From Vibrio sp. 16 (GTDB taxonomy: Bacteria; Pseudomonadota; Gammaproteobacteria; Enterobacterales; Vibrionaceae), in contig NZ_OY808998.1 in assembly GCF_963681195.1 (NCBI RefSeq), forward strand, positions 1 through 64,000: DNA of 64,000 nucleotides, read 5' to 3'. Shown piece after piece: positions 8,939 through 17,636 of this stretch. The notes beneath the pieces were generated by a model. That model was not told where the DNA came from. It was given only the letters and a program-made list of their open reading frames with translations, and made no database searches. The position numbers and the translations under genes were made by a program. Position 1 is the stretch's first letter; every line of letters begins with the position of its first letter.

Positions 8939-9919
8939 TTACCCTCTGACAACAATCTTTCTCGGTATCAACTCTATGCCTGATTGGTAGCGTTTTGATG
9001 CCGCGTTCAAGGCCAATGCCATTGCGCTGTCAGCGATTAACTCAAACTGTTGCGGCAAAGAGTTGATTTTCACGGGCAGGAAATCAAGCAGTCGGTTGTC
9101 ACCAAATGTGGCAATTTTTAGTTTTCCAACCAGCTCTGGACACTCTAATAGGACATCAAGTACGCCTTCTAAAAGTGTGTATGACGTTGTAATCAACGCA
9201 TCTGGCAGATCATCCTTAGCTATCCATTGTTCAAGCACGCGCTTACCGCTGTCACGATTGAAGTGCTCTCCATAGCCAACCGTAGTGCTAATACCCTGTT
9301 GTTTTACAGCCGACAAAAATCCCAGTTCGCGTTCTCGCGATACGTTTAGCTCAGGTAGAGCACCAATCAAACCTACTTTAGTTACACCGTCACTAAGAAC
9401 GGATTGAGTGAGTTCATAGGACGCACCAAAATCTTCACTGATCACACAAGAAAAGTGTTCGTCATCTAATGGGCGGTCAAGCGCAATCACTGGTGTGCCC
9501 TTGTTTTGAAGTTCAAGGTAGAACTCACTTGCTTCTGGAATAACACTCGCCACAAACAATGCATCCACTTTGCGGCTTACCAGTGCTTGGACAACATTTT
9601 TTTCCGTCGCCGCGTCATCATCCGAACAGCCAATAAGAATTTGGTAGCCTGCCGATCGAGAATTTTGTTCGAGCAGTTTGGCAAGGCGCGCGTAACTGGT
9701 GTTTTCAAGGTCTGGGATGATCAAGCCAAAGGAGCGGCTGTGCCCCGCTCTGAGTGTCGATGCTGCGAGATCAGGACGGTAGTTGTGCTCATTTACGACA
9801 TCCATTACTTTTCGCTGTGTTTTTTCACTAATACGATATTTTTGGGCTTTCCCGTTAATAACGTAACTTGCCGTAGTCTTGGAAACGCCTGCTAATTTGG
9901 CGACTTCATCCAGTGTCAT
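8939..9919 (-). CDS. fruR: LacI-family fructose regulator FruR/Cra
   Basis: Transcription factor of 326 residues. The N-terminal LacI helix-turn-helix (MTLDEVAKLAGVSKTTASYVINGKAQKYRIS) and hinge helix are those of Cra/FruR. The periplasmic-binding-protein-like core follows, expected to bind fructose 1-phosphate. It is divergent from fruBKA with three Cra-type palindromes between them, so local control of the fru operon and of itself is very likely. In E. coli Cra represses fru genes. In V. cholerae FruR has been reported to activate fru with fructose 1-phosphate, so the sign here is open. ATG at 9919 with AGGTTGAG upstream. Confidence 0.93.
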   Translation of the reverse strand: MTLDEVAKLAGVSKTTASYVINGKAQKYRISEKTQRKVMDVVNEHNYRPDLAASTLRAGHSRSFGLIIPDLENTSYARLAKLLEQNSRSAGYQILIGCSDDDAATEKNVVQALVSRKVDALFVASVIPEASEFYLELQNKGTPVIALDRPLDDEHFSCVISEDFGASYELTQSVLSDGVTKVGLIGALPELNVSRERELGFLSAVKQQGISTTVGYGEHFNRDSGKRVLEQWIAKDDLPDALITTSYTLLEGVLDVLLECPELVGKLKIATFGDNRLLDFLPVKINSLPQQFELIADSAMALALNAASKRYQSGIELIPRKIVVRG

Positions 9920-9990
9920 ATACTCAACCTTGTTCTGTGCGCGGGATCATAATACTACATCAAAGATCCAGAGTTTGGTTGAAGTATATA

Positions 9991-10004
9991 CTGAACCGAT
10001 TCAG
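9991..10004. promoter_or_regulatory. FruR/Cra operator 1
   Basis: CTGAACCGATTCAG, arms CTGAA / TTCAG around CCGA. It matches the Cra consensus TGAATCGWTTCA with one change. Located 72 bases upstream of the fruR start and centred 22 bp (two helical turns) from operator 2. Confidence 0.85.
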
Positions 10005-10011
10005 TATAAAA

Positions 10012-10027
10012 GCTGAAAGGATTCAGC
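10012..10027. promoter_or_regulatory. FruR/Cra operator 2
   Basis: GCTGAAAGGATTCAGC, six-base arms GCTGAA / TTCAGC around AGGA. Two-turn spacing from operator 1 allows cooperative binding of two dimers on one face. Confidence 0.83.
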
Positions 10028-10130
10028 AGAATTAGAAAATTGATGAACATCACTGTTTGTTATGAATTGTTTCCCTCGAGTATCACTCGAATAACTAATT
10101 CTCCTGAGTTCTTTTAAATTTAGATTTTTG

Positions 10131-10144
10131 CTGAATCGATTCAG
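10131..10144. promoter_or_regulatory. FruR/Cra operator 3, perfect palindrome
   Basis: CTGAATCGATTCAG is a perfect 14-bp palindrome and the best consensus match of the three. It is centred about 82 bases upstream of the fruB ATG and about 118 bp from operator 2, which leaves room for a loop between sites. Confidence 0.9.
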
Positions 10145-10218
10145 TTGATATCAGCACTATGTATAACCGGTGCTTGTAGACTTAAACAAGTTAGCCAATG
10201 TATAGCTGGAGAAGCCCC

Positions 10219-11352
10219 ATGCTTAAGCTGGATACAAACAACATTTCATTATCGCAACACGCATCGAACAAATTGGATGCTATTAGAAACATCGCGCAAA
10301 GCCTCACTTCGTCGGGTCTAGTTGAGCAAGGTTATGTTGACGGGATGCTGGCGCGTGAAGAGCAAAACTCAACCTTTCTAGGAAATGGTATTGCGATTCC
10401 CCACGGAACAACAACGACGCGTGATATGGTCAAAACGACCGGAGTCGTCGTTCACCACTTTCCCCAAGGTGTTGATTGGGGAGATGGAAACACCGTTTTC
10501 GTTGCGATTGGTATTGCGGCAAAGTCAGATGAACACTTAGGTATTTTAAAGCAACTGACGAAAGTTTTGAGCGCAGATGGCGTTGAGCAGCGCTTGCGTG
10601 ACGCTAAAAATGAACAAGAAATTATCGCCTTGCTCAATGGAGATGTACAACTTAGCGCCGATTTTGACGCCTCACTTATCCAACTCAACTTCCCCGCAAG
10701 CGATATGGTGCAAATGAGCGCTGTCGCGGGTGGTTTGATTAAAAACACCGGAAGCGCAGGTCCTGAATTTGTCGCTGATCTAGTCACAAAAGCCCCAACC
10801 CACCTTGGTCAAGGTTTATGGCTAGTCGGCAGCAAGAAGCACGTTTCACGAACTGCCGTTTCGATGGTCTCTACCGCAAATGCTTGCCAATATGAAGGTC
10901 AAGACGTCCGTGCATTGATTGCTTTTGCGGCTTGCAATAACGCACATCAACCCATTCTGAATACGTTAAGCGGTCTTGTATTCAATAACGAACAACAGGC
11001 GCTACTTAATGCAACTACCGAGCAGATCCTAGCCCTATTGACTGGGGAAGATAGTCTGCCTAAATCAGAGAGCAGCGGCCATAGCGCGGTGTTCAAAATT
11101 AAGAATGCGCATGGTTTGCATGCTCGCCCAGGCGCCATGCTTGTTGCTGAAGCGAAAAAGTTTGAGTCCAACATTCGCGTTTCTAACCTTGATGGTGACA
11201 GCAAAGAGGTGAACGCCAAAAGTCTAATGAAGGTTATCGCCCTTGGCGTTAAGCATGGTCATCAGTTGCAATTTTCTGCAGAAGGCCCGGATGCGTCACT
11301 CGCCCTAGAGTCGATTGGCAAAGCCATTGCTTCTGGCCTTGGTGAAGGTTAA
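10219..11352 (+). CDS. fruB: Fructose PTS EIIA-HPr fusion protein FruB
   Basis: Cytoplasmic phosphotransfer protein that passes phosphate from EI through its own HPr domain and EIIA domain to FruA. The N-terminal EIIA domain has the phospho-His in GIAIPHGT near residue 57. A middle domain follows (about 150-280), then a C-terminal HPr (FPr) domain with HGLHARPGAM, active His near 300. The start is ATG 10219, with GGAGA about six bases upstream. An in-frame ATG at 10198 has no ribosome site. First gene of fruBKA, 11 bases before fruK. Confidence 0.95.
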   Translation: MLKLDTNNISLSQHASNKLDAIRNIAQSLTSSGLVEQGYVDGMLAREEQNSTFLGNGIAIPHGTTTTRDMVKTTGVVVHHFPQGVDWGDGNTVFVAIGIAAKSDEHLGILKQLTKVLSADGVEQRLRDAKNEQEIIALLNGDVQLSADFDASLIQLNFPASDMVQMSAVAGGLIKNTGSAGPEFVADLVTKAPTHLGQGLWLVGSKKHVSRTAVSMVSTANACQYEGQDVRALIAFAACNNAHQPILNTLSGLVFNNEQQALLNATTEQILALLTGEDSLPKSESSGHSAVFKIKNAHGLHARPGAMLVAEAKKFESNIRVSNLDGDSKEVNAKSLMKVIALGVKHGHQLQFSAEGPDASLALESIGKAIASGLGEG

Positions 11353-11363
11353 GGGGCAGCAAA

Positions 11364-12338
11364 ATGACCGAATTGAAAACAAACAAAGTCGTGACGATAA
11401 CGCTCAACCCAGCCCTTGATCTTACGGGTTCTCTGGACACGCTTAACATTGGTGCTGTGAGTCTTGTTGATAACAGTAACTTTCATGCTGCGGGTAAAGG
11501 CGTAAATGTTGCCAAAGTCCTTTGTGATTTAGGTGCAGAGGTTACAGTGACCGGATTTTTAGGCAAAGAAAACCCTGAACTGTTTCACCAACTGTTTGCC
11601 AACCTCAATGTGTGTGATGAGTTCATTGAGGTTGAAGGCGCAACACGTATCAACGTTAAGCTGGTTGAATCAAGCGGACGAGTCAGTGACATCAATTTCC
11701 CTGGTGTTGCAGTAACCGCTGAAGAAATCTCTCAGTTCGAAGCCACCCTATTTCGCTTAGCAAAAACGCACGACTATTTCGTACTTGCAGGTAGCTTACC
11801 TCGTGGCGTATCAGAGGAGCAATGCGCGAGTTGGATTGAACAATTGCGCAATCAAGGCAAAAAAGTCTTATTCGATAGCAGTAAGTCGGCATTGCGTGCC
11901 GGAATTAACTCGGCACCGTGGCTGATTAAGCCAAACGACGAAGAGTTAAGTGAGCTGACTCAAACCCACCTAACCTCGCCAAGCGAATGCCAAGCCGCGG
12001 CGGAAAGCCTAAGCAATAAGGGCATTGAAAACATTGTGGTTTCCATGGGCGCCAAAGGCGTGATGTGGCTAAACCAGGGCGATTGGTTACATGCAGAGCC
12101 ACCACTTATGCGTGTCGTCAGTACAGTGGGTGCGGGAGATACTTTAGTCGCTGGTCTTTGTTGGGGCCACATGCAAAAGATGCCAAAAACGGAATTACTA
12201 CGCTTCGCCACTGCCCTGTCAGCTATGGCTGTCAGTCAAGTTGGCGTTGGATTAACCAGTCAAGCAGAACTGGAAAACCTCAAGCAACGCACCCAGGTAG
12301 CGGAGCTTCACCCTATTACACGCTTAGACAAAAACTAA
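11364..12338 (+). CDS. fruK: 1-phosphofructokinase FruK
   Basis: PfkB-family kinase phosphorylating fructose 1-phosphate to fructose 1,6-bisphosphate with ATP. Visible features are the substrate region NPALDLTG and NFHAAGKGVNVAKVLCDLG, and the PfkB signature with the catalytic Asp and anion hole (VVSTVGAGDTLVAGL). At 324 residues it is normal length. By consuming fructose 1-phosphate it also removes the FruR effector. Located between fruB (11-base gap) and fruA (19-base gap). Confidence 0.96.
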   Translation: MTELKTNKVVTITLNPALDLTGSLDTLNIGAVSLVDNSNFHAAGKGVNVAKVLCDLGAEVTVTGFLGKENPELFHQLFANLNVCDEFIEVEGATRINVKLVESSGRVSDINFPGVAVTAEEISQFEATLFRLAKTHDYFVLAGSLPRGVSEEQCASWIEQLRNQGKKVLFDSSKSALRAGINSAPWLIKPNDEELSELTQTHLTSPSECQAAAESLSNKGIENIVVSMGAKGVMWLNQGDWLHAEPPLMRVVSTVGAGDTLVAGLCWGHMQKMPKTELLRFATALSAMAVSQVGVGLTSQAELENLKQRTQVAELHPITRLDKN

Positions 12339-12357
12339 GGAACAGAAGGTTATTGTT

Positions 12358-14091
12358 ATGAACATTGCAATTATTACGGCTTGCCCTAGCGGGGTTGCCA
12401 ATAGCATCCTAGCTGCTGGCCTACTTGAACAAGCTGCACAACAGCTAGGATGGACCGCAAACATCGAGTGTCAATCCAGTGTTATAGAGCCAACTTTACT
12501 AACCGCAGAACAGATAGAACATGCTGATGCTGTCATCATTGCGGCAAGCACTCCTGTAAACACAGAACGCTTTGTTGGTAAAAAAGTGTATCAGGGAGAT
12601 ATTGCGAGTGTTGCTAAGAATCCAGCAGATTTTCTTCAATCAGCGGCCCAACAAGCTCGCACGCTCGAATACACGACTAAAGTGACAAACTCAGTGGCCA
12701 GTGAAAGCAGCGTGAAAAAGATTGTTGCTATTACTGCTTGCCCAACAGGTGTAGCTCACACCTTTATGGCGGCCGAAGCTCTAGAAGAGGAAGGTAAACG
12801 TCGTGGACACCAAATTAAGGTTGAAACACGTGGTTCCGTAGGCGCAAAAAACCAGCTGACAGATCAAGAGATCGCAGAAGCGGATTTAGTCATCATTGCT
12901 GCCGATATTGAAGTGCCATTGGATCGCTTCAATGGCAAGCCGATGTACCGCACCAAAACGGGGCCAGCACTTAAGAAGACAGCAGAAGAAATGGACAAAG
13001 CTTTTGAGCTTGCCACTGTTTATCAGCACTCTGGCAATTCCAATGCGACCCCTAGTGATGAAAAGAAAGGCGCCTACAAACATCTAATGACTGGTGTTTC
13101 ACACATGCTACCAGTGGTTGTTGCTGGCGGTTTGATCATCGCTCTCTCCTTTGTTTTCGGTATTGAAGCGTTTAAAGAAGAAGGCACACTGGCTGCTGCA
13201 CTGATGACTATCGGTGGTGGTTCTGCATTTGCGTTGATGATTCCTGTCCTAGCAGGCTTTATCGCCTTCTCTATCGCGGATCGCCCTGGCCTAGCGCCTG
13301 GTCTAGTCGGTGGTATGCTTGCTAGTTCTACTGGTGCGGGTTTCCTTGGTGGTATCGCCGCCGGTTTTATCGCGGGTTATGCTGCGAAGTTTCTTGCCGA
13401 TAAAGTGTCGTTGCCACAATCTATGGAAGCACTTAAACCCATTTTGATCATTCCGTTTGTCGCGACTTTGTTTACTGGCTTAGTCATGATCTACATTGTT
13501 GGCGGTCCGGTGTCAGGCATTATGAATGGCTTAACTGATTTCCTAAACAACATGGGATCAGACAGCGCCGTTCTACTTGGCATTATCCTTGGCGCAATGA
13601 TGTGTTTTGACTTAGGTGGTCCAGTGAACAAAGCGGCCTACGCATTTGGGGTTGGTTTGTTAGCTTCTCAAACATACGCGCCTATGGCAGCAATTATGGC
13701 AGCGGGTATGGTCCCGGCGCTTGGTATGGGTCTTGCGACCTTTATCGCCAAAAATAAATTTGAGCAGAGTGAACGAGAAGCGGGCAAAGCGTCATTTGTA
13801 CTTGGCTTGTGTTTCATCTCTGAAGGTGCCATCCCATTTGCAGCAAAAGACCCAATGCGTGTTATTCCAGCATGTATGGCAGGCGGAGCCTTAACTGGTG
13901 CCCTATCAATGCTGTTCGGTGCGAAGCTGATGGCACCACATGGCGGTCTGTTTGTTCTCTTGATTCCAAACGCTATTACCCCAGTGTTGATGTATTTGGT
14001 CGCTATTGCTGCGGGTACTGCAGTAACTGGCTTTGGTTATGCGTTCTTAAAGTCTCGCGAACAAACAAAACAGGTTCAAGCTCAGGCGTAA
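12358..14091 (+). CDS. fruA: Fructose PTS permease EIIB'BC FruA
   Basis: Inner-membrane fructose transporter and phosphotransferase giving cytoplasmic fructose 1-phosphate. An N-terminal IIB' domain (ITACPSGVANS) is followed by the IIB domain, with the phosphoryl Cys near residue 125 (ITACPTGVAHTFMAAEAL), and from about residue 240 by an eight-to-ten-helix IIC domain (HMLPVVVAGGLIIALSFVFG, GGPVNKAAYAFGVGLL). The 577-residue length and duplicated IIB match E. coli FruA. The N-terminal IIB' keeps a Cys-Pro-Ser-Gly loop, but its role in phosphotransfer is uncertain. Last gene of the operon, followed by a strong terminator. Confidence 0.96.
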   Translation: MNIAIITACPSGVANSILAAGLLEQAAQQLGWTANIECQSSVIEPTLLTAEQIEHADAVIIAASTPVNTERFVGKKVYQGDIASVAKNPADFLQSAAQQARTLEYTTKVTNSVASESSVKKIVAITACPTGVAHTFMAAEALEEEGKRRGHQIKVETRGSVGAKNQLTDQEIAEADLVIIAADIEVPLDRFNGKPMYRTKTGPALKKTAEEMDKAFELATVYQHSGNSNATPSDEKKGAYKHLMTGVSHMLPVVVAGGLIIALSFVFGIEAFKEEGTLAAALMTIGGGSAFALMIPVLAGFIAFSIADRPGLAPGLVGGMLASSTGAGFLGGIAAGFIAGYAAKFLADKVSLPQSMEALKPILIIPFVATLFTGLVMIYIVGGPVSGIMNGLTDFLNNMGSDSAVLLGIILGAMMCFDLGGPVNKAAYAFGVGLLASQTYAPMAAIMAAGMVPALGMGLATFIAKNKFEQSEREAGKASFVLGLCFISEGAIPFAAKDPMRVIPACMAGGALTGALSMLFGAKLMAPHGGLFVLLIPNAITPVLMYLVAIAAGTAVTGFGYAFLKSREQTKQVQAQA

Positions 14092-14120
14092 CCCCCAAAG
14101 AACATGCTCCTGAACATTAC

Positions 14121-14146
14121 AAGCACCTCAATCGAGGTGCTTTTTT
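14121..14146 (+). terminator. Terminator of fruBKA
   Basis: AAGCACCTC / GAGGTGCTT stem of nine pairs, loop AATC, then a run of T. Thirty bases after the fruA stop. Confidence 0.9.
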
Positions 14147-14308
14147 CGTTTGTTTGGTTGGGGTTGCGTGTACGTTTTGCTTACTCACGCTATACTCCCT
14201 CTAAGGCGACAGGCAGTGTGTCCTATTATGCACGGATGCTCACAGTAATTGATTGATGAATCGTATATTATTCATTCCTTATACAACTTTCGGACTATAT
14301 AATCGGCA

Positions 14309-16210
14309 ATGTTATCTTCTCGCTATAAGTTAGTACTTCAGTTTTTCGTTACTTTTTGCGCACTTGCCATCGTCCCCTCGCTCTATTTCTACAGCGAAAG
14401 TCAAAAAATCCATGATACCGCAGCAGTCGCCGTTGAGCAGAGTAATCGAAATAAACTCGAATACTCGAAAGCTGAGTTGCAAGTGACTTTAACCAAGATA
14501 AATACGTCTTTGCGTTCACTTGCTTCAAATGGTCTATTCAATCAAGCGATCGTGTCACCAACGGAGTCTAACCTCAATGCTCTTAAAGAGTTTTGGCTGT
14601 TAGTCACTCAAACTCAGGGCGTATATGCGCAACTGCGTTTCCTCGACACCCAAGGTCAAGAGCTGATAAGGATAAACAGCAGTGAGCGAGTGTCTGAAAT
14701 CGTTAGTGAAGAGCGTCTCCAATACAAAGGCGATCGCGATTACTTTCATTATGCTCAAACGTTGCGTCCCGGTGAGCTGGGCGTTTATGGCATCGATTTA
14801 CAGCAGGAACATGGTAAATACGTAATGCCTTTGAAACCCGCATATCGGATCATCATTCCTGTCGCGCTGAATGGTGCCGTTCAGGGGTATTTCATTGCCA
14901 ATTTGGATTTGCCGCGCATTTATAAGGCACTGTCCTACAAAAGAAACAGCGCTAACTTACCAAGCATTCTTGATCAAGATGGCTTCTATTTACTGACCAA
15001 CACTGACGACCCTATCTTCGGTAACGTGATTAAAGAGCATCGAGAATCGAACCTGGCCAACCAATACCCTACTATCTGGTCCAAAATAAAAACCACGAAT
15101 TCTGGGACTGAAAGAGAGGCCGATACTTGGATTTCATACTCAAAAGCCGAGCTCTCTCATGGTAATACCGTAAACAAGGTAATCTTTGTTATTCGTTCGG
15201 ATGCCAATGCCATGTCAGATATCACCAGAAATGCGGAGATCAACTTAGCGATTCAAGCAACTTTCCTTTTTGTCATTATTTTCTTGATAACCCTTGGTTT
15301 CGTCACTTGGAATTACAACCATGAGAAAAACAGCATGGCGAGTAAAATTGCCCGAGCTGCAATGAATGGTATGTCGGCGATGGTCATAACCGACCACAAC
15401 AACCGCATTATCCAAGTTAATGAAGAATTTACCCGAGTCAGTGGTTATGAACTAGAAGACGTTATCGGCAAGCAGCCTTCGACATTTGCTTCAGGAAAAC
15501 ACAATCAAGAATTTTATATGGAGATGTGGAAAGAGCTTGAGCTCCACGGAATCTGGGAAGGTGAAGTGGTCAATAAGCGTCGTGATGGTTCAAAAATCAC
15601 GGAAATTTTACGCATTCAAACGGTCAAAGATAAGCACAATGTGATTCAGTTTTACGTGGCGTCATTTATTGATATTACCCACCGCAAAGAACTGGAAAAC
15701 CGATTAAGAGAGCTCAGTGAGCGAGACCCGCTGACGGGACTGTGGAACCGTCGTAAGTTTGATGCTGAGATGTCATCGCTGTCATTAAAAACGAAACGTT
15801 ATCCAAACAGCGAAACGGCGACACTGGCTCTACTCGATATTGACCACTTTAAACGCATCAACGACACATACGGGCATGACAAAGGCGATGTGACCATCAA
15901 AGAAGTTGCGCGCATTTTAACTAACCATCTACGAGAGACAGATGTCGTTGCTCGGATCGGCGGTGAAGAATTTGCGATTATCATGCCTCATACCCCACTC
16001 AATGAAGCAGAAATCGTGATTAACCGCGTTCGAACTGCGATTCACATTGAAACTTCCCTCAACATCACAATCAGTGGCGGTATTACAGAAATTGGTCCGA
16101 CGGCAGGCAACAGTTACAAACGTGCCGATATTGCTCTCTACGAGTCGAAAACGCTTGGGCGCAATCAAGTTAACATTTTGTCAGTGGTCGAGTCCGACTC
16201 CATTGCTTAG
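14309..16210 (+). CDS. Membrane diguanylate cyclase with Cache, PAS and GGDEF domains
   Basis: Sensor protein of 633 residues. One membrane helix (about 7-27), a periplasmic double-Cache region to about 310 (DRDYFHYAQTLRPGELGVYGIDL), a second helix (about 317-337), a PAS domain (about 345-460, ITDHNNRIIQVNEEFTRVSGYE) and a GGDEF domain with RIGGEEF near 550. The inhibitory site RETD (RxxD) is intact, unlike the other two GGDEF proteins here, so feedback by c-di-GMP is likely. It lies just upstream of glgC and the chitodextrinase. In V. cholerae a GGDEF gene sits near the glgC/chitodextrinase pair, so it may be the counterpart of CdgD. That equivalence is an inference. Confidence 0.9.
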   Translation: MLSSRYKLVLQFFVTFCALAIVPSLYFYSESQKIHDTAAVAVEQSNRNKLEYSKAELQVTLTKINTSLRSLASNGLFNQAIVSPTESNLNALKEFWLLVTQTQGVYAQLRFLDTQGQELIRINSSERVSEIVSEERLQYKGDRDYFHYAQTLRPGELGVYGIDLQQEHGKYVMPLKPAYRIIIPVALNGAVQGYFIANLDLPRIYKALSYKRNSANLPSILDQDGFYLLTNTDDPIFGNVIKEHRESNLANQYPTIWSKIKTTNSGTEREADTWISYSKAELSHGNTVNKVIFVIRSDANAMSDITRNAEINLAIQATFLFVIIFLITLGFVTWNYNHEKNSMASKIARAAMNGMSAMVITDHNNRIIQVNEEFTRVSGYELEDVIGKQPSTFASGKHNQEFYMEMWKELELHGIWEGEVVNKRRDGSKITEILRIQTVKDKHNVIQFYVASFIDITHRKELENRLRELSERDPLTGLWNRRKFDAEMSSLSLKTKRYPNSETATLALLDIDHFKRINDTYGHDKGDVTIKEVARILTNHLRETDVVARIGGEEFAIIMPHTPLNEAEIVINRVRTAIHIETSLNITISGGITEIGPTAGNSYKRADIALYESKTLGRNQVNILSVVESDSIA

Positions 16211-16362
16211 TTTTGGTGCACATTAGAAAAATGCCTGCACCAATTTAACTCAGGCTTGTCGTAGCTTTCGTACTTATCTCATTTAAATCATCAGCTTAAA
16301 ATTTGGCGTGTTTCTTGTACTCATATCCATATGGATCACTTTGCACCGTTATGGAGAACAGA

Positions 16363-17577
16363 ATGCAAGACACGCTCACAATTATCTTAGCCGGTGGAAT
16401 GGGCTCAAGACTTAGCCCTCTCACCGATCATCGCGCGAAACCTGCGGTACCGTTTGGCGGTAAGTATCGAATCATTGACTTCACATTAACCAATTGTCTG
16501 CACTCTGGGCTTCGTCAGATACTTGTCCTCACCCAGTACAAATCGCATTCACTACAAAAACATCTCCGTGACGGTTGGTCTATTTTCAATCCTGAGTTAG
16601 GGGAATTTGTCACTGTCGTCCCTCCGCAAATGCGTGGTGGCGGCAAATGGTATGAAGGAACAGCTGACGCCATCTATCACAATTTATGGCTATTAGAGCG
16701 CAGCGACGCCAAGCATGTGATTGTGTTATCGGGTGACCATATTTATCGCATGGATTATGCAGAGATGCTCAAAGATCACATTGCCAACGAAGCAAAACTG
16801 ACCATTGCGTGTATGGATGTCCCCAGAGAAGAAGCGTCTGCGTTTGGCGTTCTGTCGTGTGATTCAAACCATCAAGTCGACTCATTTATTGAAAAGCCCA
16901 TTGATCCGCCTTCGATGCCGACCAACGACAGTCGCAGCTTAGTTTCGATGGGCATCTATATTTTTGAGCGTGAGACGCTGCAAGAAGCGCTATTAGAAGA
17001 TGCTCAGAATGAAGCCTCATCACACGATTTTGGCAAAGACATCATTCCAACACTTATCGATAAACAGTGCGTTTACGGTTATAACTTCTGCCAAGACAGA
17101 GGGCGTGTTGCAAAAGACTGTTATTGGCGCGATGTGGGAACAATTGATTCTTTTTATCAAGCGAATATGGATTTATTAGAGCCGATTCCACCGATGAACC
17201 TTTATCAATCGAATTGGGGCATTCGCACTTATGAACCTCAATTCCCACCAGCTCGTACTGTTTCTTCGGCTACTGGAAATGAAGGGATTTTCATCAATTC
17301 AATGATCGCGAACGGCGTTGTTAACTCAGGCGGCTCGGTGCAACATAGCGTTATCTCCTCAAATGTGAAGATCCATGATAGTGCGACCATTGTAGACAGC
17401 ATTTTGTTTGATGATGTGGAGGTTGGTGAAGGATGCAAACTCGTCAACTGCATCATCGATAAACACGTAAAGATTCCGCCCAATACTGAAATTGGACTCA
17501 ATCAAGTCGAGGACGCGAAGCGTTTTCATGTTTCTGAATCCGGTGTAGTTGTTGTGCCAGAAAGCTATCAATTCTAG
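16363..17577 (+). CDS. glgC: Glucose-1-phosphate adenylyltransferase GlgC
   Basis: Makes ADP-glucose, the donor for glycogen synthesis. N-terminal pyrophosphorylase signature ILAGGMGSRLSPLTDHRAKPAVPFGGKYRIIDF, the SGDHIYRMDY metal site and FIEKP. A C-terminal left-handed beta-helix starts near residue 290. ATG 16363 is favoured: GGAG lies six bases upstream, inside the sequence that begins another in-frame ATG at 16351. The longer frame to 16303 begins with TTG and an implausible leader. At 405 residues it is normal. No glgA is adjacent, so this is a stand-alone copy next to the chitodextrinase gene, as on V. cholerae chromosome II. Confidence 0.94.
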   Translation: MQDTLTIILAGGMGSRLSPLTDHRAKPAVPFGGKYRIIDFTLTNCLHSGLRQILVLTQYKSHSLQKHLRDGWSIFNPELGEFVTVVPPQMRGGGKWYEGTADAIYHNLWLLERSDAKHVIVLSGDHIYRMDYAEMLKDHIANEAKLTIACMDVPREEASAFGVLSCDSNHQVDSFIEKPIDPPSMPTNDSRSLVSMGIYIFERETLQEALLEDAQNEASSHDFGKDIIPTLIDKQCVYGYNFCQDRGRVAKDCYWRDVGTIDSFYQANMDLLEPIPPMNLYQSNWGIRTYEPQFPPARTVSSATGNEGIFINSMIANGVVNSGGSVQHSVISSNVKIHDSATIVDSILFDDVEVGEGCKLVNCIIDKHVKIPPNTEIGLNQVEDAKRFHVSESGVVVVPESYQF

Positions 17578-17593
17578 GACAACGAAAACGAAA

Positions 17594-17619
17594 AAAGCCT
17601 TGGTTTACACCAAGGCTTT
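17594..17619. terminator. Bidirectional terminator between glgC and chitinase gene
   Basis: AAAGCCTTGG / CCAAGGCTTT stem of ten pairs around TTTACA, with A-rich and T-rich flanks that extend the pairing. Located between convergent genes. Confidence 0.82.
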
Positions 17620-17636
17620 CGTTTAGTTAATGTTGG

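Noticed and set aside
9506..9895. 129-residue plus-strand reading frame
   Set aside because: Opposite-strand shadow of fruR/cra with no start signal.
12065..12361. 98-residue plus-strand frame overlapping fruK end and fruA start
   Set aside because: Out of frame with both, which are unambiguous genes.
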